DNA from: Polytrichum commune
Lineage: Eukaryota; Streptophyta; Polytrichopsida; Polytrichales; Polytrichaceae
DNA: 60,000 nt
Assembly: GCA_950295325.1 (NCBI GenBank)
Contig: OX485807.1
Coordinates: 30,601,666-30,661,665, forward strand
Direction: 5' to 3'
The position numbers were made by a program, and so were the translations under genes. This document shows positions 48,987-60,000 of this stretch, piece by piece. Under the pieces are notes generated by a model. That model had not been told where the DNA came from. It worked only from the letters and a program-made list of their open reading frames with translations, and did no database searches. The stretch's first letter is position 1, and every line of letters starts with the position of its first letter.

Positions 48987-51900
48987 ATGGATTCTCAACC
49001 GCAAACAAGCTGTCGCGGATCCTTGTTCAATTGGCACATCACACTTCTCGAGGGCCGAACCCTGTCGCTCTCCTCCAAGTTTCGACTCTGGCCTTGAAGC
49101 AGGTTCACGATGAAGCAAGCCAGTTAATTAAGGAGAGAGAGAGACTGCTCCTATCCATTTGCTCATGGAAGTGTCTTCTTAGCCGACATTGTTCTTGTAC
49201 AGCTGAATAATTGTGGAGGAGAAGATGTTTTGAAGGATAAGTAGTTGCAGATTGTTGAATATCTTGGCGGGGATAAGCTATGAGTGAAACACTTGGCAGA
49301 ATTCGGAATTATGCTACTTCTACTAGTCTTCCTCAATGCGATCAGCAGGTTTTGCGCATGTGACGTCTGTTTGTTCTGAAGCGAGAGCCACGAGTGAGCC
49401 ATGGCCTGTGTGGCGGAGGCAGGGCACGGTTGGCTCTCGCGAACCAAAACCACTCGGCCCGTCAGCAGGTGCGATATACGTAAAATTTGTTCATAACCTC
49501 TAGAATGCCACCGAGATATTTTCGTATCTGGTATGCTCTTTGAAGCAGATGACCACGTTGATTGTCTGTTCTTGTCCGCAGCTTCTTGACTGAAGCGAGC
49601 AAAGTTTTCCTGACGTAATTGTAGATAGAGGCTCGAGATATTGTAATCGGGAAGTGGAGAATGAATTTCGGTCATTACAGGAAAAAAAAATCGTGAGCAC
49701 CTGATATTTCTCTCGCATCCTGTGTACAATGTGTCAAACCCTACCACTAATAGTACCTGGAAGCTAGGCACTGCTTCCGACCCTTGTCCAAAATATATGG
49801 GAATTAATGTCGAATGGAATATACATCCAACCTCTTAGTTGTGTTTTCTAAAGTGTTAGATCTAGAACTATTTTTTAACATGTAAAGAGGTCCACCTAGG
49901 AAAATTTGGCAGCAATTCCTTCCTTATCCCAATGTATATAGCTGCATTCATGACTGACTCATGCGCCGTACCCTATAGTAGCAATTTGAACCGGTATTCG
50001 TTTCTTCTGCGATTTACAATTCTCGTAACTTCTATTTGCTATGTGCAGATTCCACAAACGTGCCGTCATATCTTCACCTATCGTGAAAACTAATCCGGGT
50101 ATACAGGGGTACGCAAAGTTCGCATTGAATGTTGTGCCCGGGATCTCATGGCCAGAGGTCAAGCTTGTATCTCCAACGACTCGAGGGTTAATTCTGCTGA
50201 TGAAATGTGCTGGTTCTGAACAAAGCTTCGAACCAGCAGAATTAACAGCAGGAACCTCAAAACCGTCCAACTCTCCTGGAAAGAAGCTCCAATTCTTTGA
50301 TCTTTCAGATGACTCGCCTCCAAAGAAAATTCTGTCCACGGTGAAAGGCAGATACGCAGGACCTTTTATTGGGAACGTATCCACCAAGTACAAAGCTGGG
50401 CAGTATCAGAAGGGTTCCTCAGGGAAGACGCGGTCTTCCTCAAGAGTACAAGGGCAGACATACTTCAGCCCTTCAGGTGTCAGCGAAGTAGCAGATCCCT
50501 CATTATTAGGTTTAACAGAAGCGAAGTTCTGGAGTATCCTCAATGACTGTTTGAAGCAGCGCAATTGGCGTGTTGCACTCGATGTAAGTGAGTTCAGCAC
50601 GTTTACTATTGTTGTCTATCGAATCACTGGTAACAGGTCCCTCCTGTCAAATTGATCCTCATGTCTAGACTTTTTGTCTTGAAGTTAGCGCTTGAAGATA
50701 TTTTGTTGTCTACAACCCTGGCTGTAAATAGTTCAATACAAGGACAGGAAAGAAGGATCAGCTTATCGTATATGTCAGATATTCAGGACTATTGCTCCAA
50801 AGGTGATCAGACCCGATGTTTCTCTTTATTGATTGCACTCCCACCTTTCAGTGTCACAGTACCCAGATATTTTTGAAGGAGATACTTGAAGAGACTGAAT
50901 TTTCTGCAAAAGACCCACGATCCTCTGTGTTAGTCTCTTCCTCAAGGTCCTCTGAGTTTTAAATTGACCTCACCGGTCTAACCTTTTGCATCTGATGGAC
51001 AGGTTTTTGCAGCCATGAAACAATCCGAGGCTTACAAAGCTAATGTACGTGCATACTCTGTCATGATTCGCATCATGGCCAAGGCCAAGCATCCACACCG
51101 CGCATTCCAACTGTTTGAGGAGATGCAGGCGGTTGGTTTGCAGCCCGACATTTATGTCTTCACTGGCCTTCTTGATGCTTATGGGCGATCTGGCATGCTT
51201 GAAAAGGCAGTCTCTGTGTTTCAGAAGATGAAGGAAACTCCTGCCTGTAAGCCAAACGTCTTCACTTATGGTTGCATGATGGCAGCCTATGGACGTGCAA
51301 GTCAATGGGAGAAAATCGATCTTTTATTTTGTGAGATGAGAGATTTAGGTCTTAAACAGCTAAGCTCTACATTCAATGTTGTCATAGGCGCATATGGGAG
51401 AGGGGGGCAATGGGGCAAAATGGAGGGAGCTTTAGATGCGATGGTTGCATCCGGCTGTATTCCAGACACATTTACGTACAATACTATGATTGATGCATAT
51501 GGAAAAGGATCGCAGTACCAGAGCATGGAAAGAACCCTTGAACAAATGCGAGCAGCAGGTTGTCCTGCGGACATTTTAACTTATAGCTCAATAATAGATG
51601 CTTATAGGAAAGCCGGCCGACATGAGAAGATGGAGGAGATTCTGGAACATATGCGTGTGTCAGGGTGCAAGCCAGACGTGAAAGCGTTCAGCCTATTAAT
51701 TGATATCTATGGAAAGAGAGGGATGTTTGAGAAAATGGAGGCTACTCTGCAGGTGCATCTCTTGTCAATCCTGTTTGAAAGTTGGCAGGTGTGTCTGCTT
51801 CATTGACTAGTCTATGTATCACTATACCTTAAATATCTTGTGTTGTTGCAGGAGATGCAAGCAGCAGGGTGTCAGGGGAACATTGTAACATATACAGGCA

Positions 51901-54066
51901 TCATAGATGCATATGGAAAAGCAGGAAGGTACGAGGAAATGGAGCGAGTATGGGAAAGAATGAAGGAACAACGTCTGCAACCTGATTATTCTGCCTTTGT
52001 TGCAACAATTAGCGCATATGGTCGTGGTGGTCTTTATGACAAGATGGAGGCCAGATTTCACGAACTGCAGGTATGTGATTGCAAAACACCAATGCAGCAA
52101 TTTTCCTAAATTTCAGATAGCTGTGGATGGAGGTCCTACCAAAGAATGTTCAGAACCCTGTGATCGCTGTCCAAGATCTTCAATCTGGTGCGCTTCACAT
52201 AACATTGTCCTGGTCTGGTGGATCCTAAGTATTATGTCTGTAAAGTGCAGGACGCTGCCAAAGACATGCGTTTATCTGGAGCAAAGCTTGGCACAGCTGC
52301 TTTCAATGCTATTATTGATGCATATGGCAAGGGGAAACTTATTGATAACATGGAGTCTGCATTTGAGCTCATGCAAAGCACTGGGCACCAGCCTGACGTA
52401 ATCACATACAGGTAGCCAAGCTGCACCAATTTGCGTGTGGATCACAGTTCGAGTAGTATTGAAGAGCAGTGGAATTCCATTCCATGTGTTGTAACTTTAT
52501 TCTCATGTCAATATTGTCAAAGCTCTCTTTAATGTGGGTCCTGTATTGTGCAGTGCATTGATTAATGCATATGGGAAGGCAGGGCTACTTGCGAAGATGG
52601 ACTCTACATATGTGCTGATGCAAGTTATGGGGGTAGCTCCGAACGAACACACCTTTAGTGCTCTAATCGATGGGTACGGGAAAAAAGGGCAGGTTGAGAA
52701 AGCTGAAGCTGCTTTGCGTGACATGCTGAAGGCTGGGTTTTCTATGAACTTGGTTGCATATACGTCCATTATTGATGCATACGGAAGTGCGAAGATGTTC
52801 AAGGTCAGATGGTGGGAGAAGAAATGGTCTTAATATCCATCGCATTCTTTTCTGCATGCATGTGACTTGTTCTTCTTTGTAAATTATGAATAATGTAAGG
52901 TAAAAGCTCCTTACAAAGTCAATTGCTGTTGTCTCAGGGGATGGCAAGCAGGTTCAACGCCTTGAAAGTAACTGGGATGGAGGCAAGTTGCCAAACTATC
53001 GGTGTTCTGCTAACTGCTTTGTGTTCTTGCCGCACACATGAGGAGATCTCAGGACTTTTGAGCTGCATTCGAAGCTGCAAAGACTTCAGCATAATAGCAC
53101 GCTTACTAGAAGAAAGAGTTGACAAAGAGGGTGAAACTTCATTATGGCTGGAAGCTGCAGTACTATTTGACGGATTGCAGTCAGAGGGGACTGCACCACG
53201 ACTTGTTTTATACGATGCTTTAGTTGAAGCACTTTGGTGTTTTGGATGGAGGGGTCGTGCGTGGCAAGTGCTTATTGCTGGACGTGAACGGGATGTTTTC
53301 CCACAAGCAAGAGTTGTGGCAGACGAAGAACTCTTACTTGACCTACATTTGCTCTCTGTAAATGTTGCTCAAGTTATGCTTATAGCATGGCTTTCAGAAA
53401 TGGAATCAACATGCATTAAAGAGGAAACTCCTTATGAACAGGTGTGGTCCTTACATTCATTTGACTTAGTCGTGAATAGTTTGTGGGGCATAGTCAAATT
53501 GTCCTCGTTCTTATTGTCTTCAGCTATGAAGGCAATAGAGGTACAAATGTGCATAGGATTTTGCTATTTTCCAGTGATTCAGTGGTACAATTCCTCTTGC
53601 TTGTGTTATTTGTTAAATATTTGCATCTCAAGATTTGTGCATTTTCTTAATTAGACTATGATATTGCAGAGAAGTTCATGTAGCCGTTCAGTTTTTTTAA
53701 TAGATTTATAATTTATCTTAGCACCCTTGAGGCATGAACACATAACTCTGAACTGAAGACTTGAGAATATGGAACCATCTCTGAATTGTGACCTCCTAAG
53801 ATGGCATTTTTGTGCAGGTTACTGTTATAACAGGCTGGGGAAAGCGTAGTCGAGTGGAGGGGGATTCACCTCTGAAGTCAGCAGTAACTGCAAGGCTAGC
53901 ATCCATGCACAGTCCATTCAGGATACTTCGTGAGAATGCAGGACGATTTGTAGCACCTGTCAACCAAGTTTGTCGATGGCTGTCAATGGAGAGGTTGGCT
54001 AGCCATCTTTCTCTTGAAGATGTGGCTGAGCCAGGTCCAGATCATCTACTATCAAGGATTAGCTGA
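48987..54066 (+). CDS. PPR-SMR protein (pentatricopeptide repeats plus Smr domain), 8 exons
   Basis: Exons are 48987-49078 (proposed), 50049-50583, 51003-51752, 51852-52070, 52251-52411, 52554-52803, 52938-53441 and 53818-54066 (stop TGA). They total 2,760 nt, 919 residues. Exons 2-8 are firm. Exon 1 is inferred: ATG 48987 has a strong context (CCGCCATGG), the product is Ser/Thr/Arg-rich like a plastid or mitochondrial transit peptide, and splicing at GTTTCG to the 'atgtgcag' acceptor at 50048 keeps phase. The alternative start is ATG 50041, just inside that acceptor. Residues about 210-670 carry about 13 PPR motifs of 35 residues (repeated 'TYxxxIDAYGKxGxxEKM'). The C-terminus has an Smr domain with DLHLLS and VITGWGKRSR. 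This architecture is shared by GUN1, pTAC2, SVR7 and SOT1, organelle proteins of RNA metabolism and signalling. I cannot place it within that group by eye. Confidence 0.88.
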
Positions 54067-55606
54067 TTAAAGACAAAGTTCATGTTGCCCTGGAACATTG
54101 CCAATGTGCAGATATAAGCTACACCTCAAGCAGCAGGTGTGTTAGTCAGCACTACCTGTGATACAGGCTCTTACTATTATTTTAGTTCATTACAATTTTC
54201 TCGAAGGTTGATTAATCAAATTGTTTTGAATGGAGGGTTTTTCTCAAATGAGTTCCCATTGTTTATCATATTTTTCTCAAAGATTCGCCTGTGGATTTGG
54301 TTGTGATAGCATCTAAATTGCACTTTGGCTGTGTATGTATCACAAGTCTTTTGAGTCACAGATATGTTTGCAATATCAAATGATGAAAATCACATGTCGA
54401 ATGTTTGTCTTTTCTTGCAGGAATCCTTGGAAAAATGTTCTTTGGAGTTGCACTAATTGCTTGCCAGCATACTGCAATTTAGTTCTTAGAGCGTTTCCTT
54501 GATGGGTGAAGAGTGACACAGATAGGTATGGAAGGTCTATAGAATTACAGGATCGTTGTTGACTTGTATACCCTTACATTGTGTCCTTCCCCACCTGTAG
54601 TGAGAATTTGTAGTAATATGAGTGTACACCGGGAAAATTGTACCAACAGTTTGAGCGAATAACCAGTTTCTCCACATTGGAAGCACGGACTGCCTGGAAT
54701 GAAAGTGATTAGTGGTTCAGTAGTATTCTGACGTGTAATTTGGGTTTATTATGGGTCTGATGCCTGTGAAGGCCAATTTTAGTCTTGGAGCAAGATACAT
54801 TTTTTGAAGACAAGGCTCAAAGCAAGTTTTCCTGTAAAATGAGAGAGGTAAGCAACTCACAAGGTGTGACATATCAATCAATTAAAGAAAAGTAGATTTG
54901 CGAAAGAGTTCATTTTTCTCATTGCATTATGTTTTTATATTTCAAGATTGGTCATATTGCATACTTCTCATCTTTTCTTTTTGGACAGCAAATGGATGTC
55001 TTCCCATTGCAAAGAGTAAAATACGACTGAGACCATGGGCTGTGCTCAAGAGACTCTCGTCGGAAAGGTGTTGAAGTCTTTTAACAATTATGGATGGTTG
55101 GCCTATACTGGGGTGGCAATTGCTACAGAAAACATCTTGCCAAGTGCAAATATAACCGAAGCACTAGAAACCTGCCCATTACATAAGTTGGAAGGCTGGA
55201 ACACTGATCTGGAGATGAGCTTATCAGTAAAAACTCGACTGAGTTGTTTGTCTCAAGGAGTCCAGCCCATGGAATTAAATCCATGTCAAATCCATGCTTA
55301 TAGCTTTCCTTCTAGGAATTACAGCAGGCTAGCAGAGGCCTAGGACTTCCATTATGCTAGCTAGAGGTCAGTTGGAGCCAGGTGACATGTTAGAGCTATG
55401 GTATACCTATTCCCCTCCTGCGTTAAGGCCATTTTTTTCGAGGAGGAGGCTTATAGCCTCTTCCCGAAATGTTGCCCTCTCAGGCGGCCACATCACCAAT
55501 TTGTTTTAGGTTTATAAGAATGCTCCTAGAGGCAAAAATGTGTGTTTGTTGTGTGTAAAGAGCAGTGCCAAAACTTTCTATCCCGATCCAAGGGGGGAGG
55601 GGGGCA
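54067..55606. other. 3' flank of the PPR-SMR gene
   Basis: A 3' UTR, perhaps with its own intron (acceptor-like 'ttttcttgcag' ending at 54420), probably extends some 500-600 bases. The only open frame of note, 55035-55343, is listed separately with low confidence. Confidence 0.4.
55035..55343 (+). CDS. Possible small protein, 102 residues, unidentified
   Basis: ATG 55035 lies in a good context (gaccATGGG) and the frame runs to TAG 55341-55343. The product begins MGCAQETLVGKV, where Gly2-Cys3 would suit N-myristoylation and palmitoylation. The rest shows no domain. It lies about 970 bases past the PPR-SMR stop on the same strand and could equally be a chance frame or a 3' UTR segment. Base composition does not stand out. 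I do not recognise it. Confidence 0.2.
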   Translation: MGCAQETLVGKVLKSFNNYGWLAYTGVAIATENILPSANITEALETCPLHKLEGWNTDLEMSLSVKTRLSCLSQGVQPMELNPCQIHAYSFPSRNYSRLAEA

Positions 55607-56535
55607 GCCCCACTCTATAAATTATTGATGATCTCCCAAAATCATATAAAATTTTAAAATATGTACCTTCTATCAATTTCATGCTCATTTTGTGACATTC
55701 ATTGATATTATCAGAGTTTTACAGGCAATACATAAAGTATTTCATGGATTCACAGACTCACAAGCACCACTTGGAAATTAATCACATGCATGGAAATTGA
55801 GGGGAAGGTCTAACTATAGACCCATGTGCATAGATATAGGCCCCTTGCTCATGCTCATGGCCTTACTCGTGCTCATGTCCTAGTTTCATCCGTGAACATA
55901 CATTGTCATGTCAATTTATGGTGGTTATCGATAGCTTGTTGTGAGGTAAGCCCCACACTTTGAATTATTGATGATCTCCCAAAATCACATAGAAGTCTAA
56001 AACATGCACCTTCTATCAATTTCATGCTCATTTTGCAACATTTATTGATATTACCATAGTTCTACAAGCAATCCATAAAGTGACTCATGGACTCACACAC
56101 TCACAAGCACCATTTGGAAATTACTTATATGCATGGAAATTGAGGGGATGGTCTAAGTATAGACCCATGTGCATGGATATAGGCCCCTTGCTCATGCTCA
56201 TGTTCTAGGTTTGTCCTTGAATGTAACCGGTTGGCCGCTTTGTTTCGCCGAGGTGGCACTACACGATTGGCTCTGAGCACACAGGTTTGCAGACGATAAC
56301 CTCAACATCCCAGCCGGTTATGATCGTCTAAATCGGTTATGGTGACAGGTGACCCACTGTTTAGGTCACCTGCGCAGCTCAACAAAGCGGCCAACCGGTT
56401 ACGTCCGGTAATCGTTTTATTGGAACCGGTTATTGGTGCAGAACCGGTTCTGCACCGATAACCGGTTCCAATAAAACGATTACCTAATAATTATACTGTC
56501 ATGTCAATTTGTGGTAGTTGTTGATAGCTTGTTGT
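55607..56535. repeat. Two-unit tandem repeat, second unit interrupted
   Basis: Unit 1 is 55607-55949 (343 bp). Unit 2 starts at 55950 ('gccccac') and follows the same order to 'gatagcttgttgt' at 56535, but a foreign segment of about 265 bp splits it near 56220-56487. Outside the insert the units match at roughly 85% by eye. Confidence 0.85.
56223..56484. mobile_element. Multi-hairpin insertion, about 262 bp
   Basis: The segment is absent from the sister repeat unit, so it is an insertion. It contains a perfect 22-bp inverted repeat (56223-56244 with 56381-56402), an inner GACGATAACC/GGTTATgATCGTC pair, a CAGGTGACC...GGTCACCTG pair, and at the right end a 78-nt palindrome (56407-56484) with 39-nt arms, one mismatch and no loop. 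Its ends read GTAACCGG and, from the other side, GGTAATCG. ACCGGTT recurs six or more times. It is non-coding; the superfamily is unknown. Confidence 0.78.
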
Positions 56536-57892
56536 CTTGGAAGGACATTACAATTCTTGAAACTCACACAAAATCACTTGAAGAGAAATTGATGAAGGTC
56601 TCATATCTTCTAGCACATGAGAGAATACATAAAGTAAGTATAAAAATGCTAGAAGCTTTTTTAGATAAAGGTAAGCATATATGGTTCAAGTACTCATCTT
56701 AAACGCAAATCCATATTTTGAGTGGTGTGTGAATAGACGTCAATACAACAATGGCCACCAAAAAGACATTTATTTGATTTTCTAATGAAAGATACAACCA
56801 ACCACCATGTGTGGATGTGTTGCTCAAACAATGAAGACTTTTTGTCCCTAAGATACATATGTAACATAATATGTTAGAAAAATAAAGACCCCTAGATCTA
56901 CAAGTAATAAAAGGGTAAAATTGGGTCAAAGTACCATAACTAAAAATTTGAAAGTCTGAAAATTTCTAGGATCCAAAACATAACCTCCATGATAATACAT
57001 GATTGACACATGGGTATACTAAACATAAGGGAGGATGCCCCCCTAGTCGAGTCCATGGCTCCTACCAAAACTCAAGTATATATATATATAGGGACAAACT
57101 TTGAAATATTGACCATCAAATCTATATGGATGGCTTGGATCAATCGTCCTATTTCTCTTGTACTCGGCCAGCATGAGTCAGGTATAAATCATCCATTTCC
57201 TATATTTCATCTTGAATCCAACTCGAAAATCATGCATGATTTGTTTTTATCCATGACCATTTTCCCCTAAGTTTAATGATTCTATATTGATAATATTTTT
57301 TTATGGAAATTACTAAATATTTCTACCATATTGATATGATCTTAAAATCATTAGCAACACCTTTTCTTTCAAGTTTATAAAAATCGAGCTCTAGAAAGCT
57401 TCATTTTTTTTGAAGATCTAATGAAACCACAATATGCTCTAGGAAATTAAAAGTTAAGTTAGACCAACTTGAAAATGAAGTAACACCATATTTCATGCAA
57501 CAAAGGTCACCATGCAACTATGCGCCATGCATCCATACTCCCATCCTTCTAATCTTATTCCTAGTGTTCATAACATTGTCCTTTGCTCTTGATAGTTACT
57601 ACTATTTCCGAGACTATTTCAAACCAAATGTTTGTGGAGGTCCCCAAGCTACAACCCAAAACAACCCCATATGGGACAAGACCCAAATATTAGATGAGTT
57701 AGTAGGAACTTATTAGTGGGATCAAAAAACAAATAAAATACGTACATAAATAAATATAGCATGCTATACATATTTTTTCATTTGTTTGACATACTACTAA
57801 CAAAAAGTGTCTTTCAAATGATGGATGCAATTTGTATTGATAGTGCACAAGTGCCTTGTGACAAGTGCAAATTCCAACCCTAGGAGGGATGA
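56536..57892. other. Intergenic, no gene seen
   Basis: AT-rich DNA with a short TA run at about 57078-57090. No readable domain or repeat was found. Confidence 0.4.
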
Positions 57893-58131
57893 CACTAGAA
57901 GAAACCTTGTCCATTATAATCATCTGTTATGACTTGATCATTGTGACTCATGACAAAAAAATGAAAAAATAAATAATTTTAGTTATCAACCGGATATTTT
58001 TGGATGACGGGTAACCAAAACCCTCTCGGCACAAACAAAAAAATATTCATTAATACATTTTTTTGGCCATGAGTTGCAATGACCAAGTTACAACGGACGG
58101 ATGGTAGGAATGGACAAGTTTTCTTATGGAG
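57893..58131. mobile_element. CACTA-like MITE, copy 2 (239 bp)
   Basis: It starts CACTAGAAGAAACCTTGTCC. The right end ...GGACAAGTTTTCTTATGGAG is its imperfect complement. Inner blocks ('cattgtgactcatgacaa', 'gttatcaaccgga', 'tttttggatgacgggtaaccaaaa', 'gagttgcaatgaccaagt') follow the order of copy 1 at 26154-26392. Both copies are 239 bp. No clear target duplication remains here. Confidence 0.78.
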
Positions 58132-58754
58132 ATGAGCTGAGACTAAACGAAAAATATAAACGGACACTTGGTCAAAAGGTTCTCTATGTTCTTTCCTTCA
58201 TCCACATATTCCAACGGCGTTACGGCAAGTTTTAAGTGAACAGATGTCATCCAGTGTTATGGATGAATGTGGATGGGAGACGGAGATGGAAGAGGACACA
58301 GGGCAGCAGGACGAGAAGCTCGAGCTTTTCCTTCGCGGCCTGCCGCTTTTATCCTTCTTGCGGTCTCTCGGCTATGGCGGTGCCACGATCCGTCACTTCT
58401 TCTCCATTTCTTAGCTTCTTCATCACGTAAACTCTTTCATCTTCTTAACACCAAAAATCACACACAGAACCGTTGGCCGTCCAATGCAGCTCTGGGAGCT
58501 CGCACCTTGACGTAGTTACTGCACTAAACCCTAACGAGGGTTTCAAAGCGCACCAAAGAAGAAATTGAGGAGGGAAGCTAGTGGATTGTATGAGGAGTTT
58601 CTGCAGGTGGCGAGGAAGGGCTTAGCTATTGTTGTCGGAAAAGGAGCAGGAGGAGGAGGAGAGGGGAGGAGTGGAAGGAGATTTGGTTTTGTATCTTCCC
58701 CGTTTTGCTCTTGTTGTGGTGGAAGAAGAAGAGCTTGAGTGCTGAGGGGCCACC
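58132..58754 (+). promoter_or_regulatory. PRP8 promoter and 5' UTR, with a telo-box
   Basis: GC content climbs toward the start codon. A telo-box AAACCCTAA lies at 58526-58534, an element common in promoters and leaders of plant genes for translation and RNA processing. A short upstream frame, 58374-58430 (MAVPRSVTSSPFLSFFIT), would be a uORF if transcription starts that early. A purine-rich leader precedes the ATG. Confidence 0.45.
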
Positions 58755-60000
58755 ATGATGATGCGGGGGAACCCCCCTGTGCCAGGGTCCCAGATGCCGC
58801 AAGAGTTTCCACCGGCACCAGGGACGCAGCCACTGCCGCCGATCCCCGCGCTGGCACCTCCAGGGGTGCCGCCTGCCTCGGCAGCCGCAGACGCGGAGGC
58901 GAGGCTTGAGGAGAAAGCCCGCAAATGGATGCAGCTGAATGCAAAGCGGTATGGTGAGAAGCGCAAGTTTGGTTTTGTGGAGACGCAGAAGGAGGATATG
59001 CCTCCTGAACATGTTCGCAAGATTATCAGGTACGATGCAACCGAGTAGGGTTTCACTTTGGTTTGCTCAATCCTCTTGTTCATTAGATTGCAGCCTTCCT
59101 CGGGCTAATGCACCATCTTCTGATACCATTTTCCTGAGCTGTATCCCAGTTTGGCAGTTGAACTTAAATGTTCACATGTAGCAAAGTGAGGATGGAGATG
59201 GTTTATAAACACGACGAACTCATCCCTAGTGGATCAATTGATTTTGTTCTTATGGTAGACGCATTATGTGGTCCAGAAGGATGTGTTTGATGGTATTGAA
59301 GGGGTTTATCGTAGGGTTTCTGGTGCTGGCAAGAGTGGGGCTGAAGACCCTTACCCTACCTTCCAAACAAATTTTCAGTCTTGGAATCATTTTTGTAATA
59401 TGAAGTTTTTCATGGTCTGTGCAGGGATCATGGAGATATGTCTTCAAAGAAGTATCGGCATGACAAGCGGGTTTACCTGGGAGCTTTGAAGTTTGTTCCT
59501 CATGCTGTTTATAAGTTATTGGAGAATATGCCAATGCCTTGGGAACAGGTGTGTGTACTATTTTTGATTGTATTTGAGGAAATTACATCAAGTCAAATTT
59601 TCGGGAAGCTGGTATCTTTCACATCACTGGTGTATGTGTGACAATGTCTCAGGTCAGTTTCTAACTGCTGCACCGCTGTGCAGGTTCGGGAGGTGAAAGT
59701 TCTCTACCACATTACTGGTGCTATTACTTTTGTGGATGAGATTCCATGGGTTGTGGAGCCTATCTTCTTGGCACAGGTGATTACTGGGCCATATTTGAAT
59801 GTGTTTTCTTTTCTGATGTGGCCAGCATATGGTTTATTTTGATAACATTCTCCTGACTTTGATTTTTAAGCCTTTCTTTGACTACAATTGAAGTGTTTAG
59901 GGTCTGGCATTGATCTTAGTGTCTCTCAATTTTCACTCTTGAGTTTTTCTTGAGCATCAGTTGGGGTGTTTTTGCAGTGGGGTACTATGTGGATTATGAT
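58755..60000 (+). CDS. PRP8: PRP8, spliceosome core protein, N-terminal part (cut by window end)
   Basis: Exons are 58755-59029, 59425-59548, 59684-59776 and 59978-60000 onward, all GT-AG and in phase, giving the first 171 residues of a protein normally about 2,350 long. ATG 58755 is in a CCACCATG context. Residues 1-45 are Pro/Ala/Gly-rich and disordered. From about 50 the conserved PRP8 N-terminus is plain: [87 protein letters not shown] and WGTMWIM. PRP8 lies at the catalytic heart of the U5 snRNP and tri-snRNP in the nucleus. The gene is partial only because the window ends. Confidence 0.97.

Noticed and set aside
49163-49771. 202-codon minus-strand frame
   Set aside because: It lies in the proposed first intron of the PPR-SMR gene, has no domain, and has no flanking exon signals.
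1-60000. CRISPR arrays, rRNA, tRNA, operons, prophage
   Set aside because: None seen; gene structure with introns shows plant nuclear DNA, and no tRNA or rRNA signature could be recognised by eye.

Overview
The window is nuclear DNA from a land plant. The genes are intron-rich with GT-AG introns of roughly 50-1,100 bp, and they lie far apart in AT-rich DNA full of small decayed transposons. The gene set is plant-specific in places (an ARID-HMG protein, a PPR-SMR protein, a KIN-1-type kinesin, a UCP015417/DUF2828 protein). Intron size and overall style fit a bryophyte (moss-like) or another non-seed plant better than a grass or crucifer, but I cannot fix the species.

Layout. 1-2.8 kb: an unrecognised GC-rich gene (1305-1931, +) whose 5' leader and 3' end both lie in local tandem duplications. 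4.0-7.9 kb: a complete five-exon VTI1 Qb-SNARE gene (-). 10.7-14.8 kb: a complete six-exon ARID-HMG DNA-binding protein gene (-). 15-35 kb: a gene-poor block of about 20 kb holding SINE-like, CACTA-like, hAT-like and other foldback elements, a hAT transposase relic and dispersed repeats. 35.9-38.0 kb: an intronless DUF2828 protein with a von Willebrand A-type domain (+). 40.5-45.8 kb: a complete 17-exon KIN-1-type kinesin (-) with several micro-exons and a probable GC-AG intron. 49.0-54.1 kb: a PPR-SMR organelle protein in eight exons (+). 55.6-56.5 kb: a tandem repeat, one unit of which carries a multi-hairpin insert. 57.9-58.1 kb: a second copy of the CACTA-like MITE seen at 26 kb. 58.75 kb to the end: the first four exons of the spliceosome core protein PRP8 (+), cut by the window edge.

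The genes are housekeeping or regulatory and work in unrelated processes: vesicle fusion, chromatin, microtubule transport, organelle RNA and pre-mRNA splicing. I see no operon-like or biosynthetic cluster. No dramatic undescribed system is evident. The best leads are the unidentified gene at 1.3 kb with its duplicated ends, the matched 239-bp MITE pair, the hairpin insert at 56.2 kb, the 34.8-kb foldback element with an intact 8-bp target duplication, and the kinesin GC-AG intron. Exon boundaries were read by eye from reading phase, splice dinucleotides and family conservation. Every junction in the multi-exon genes keeps the frame.
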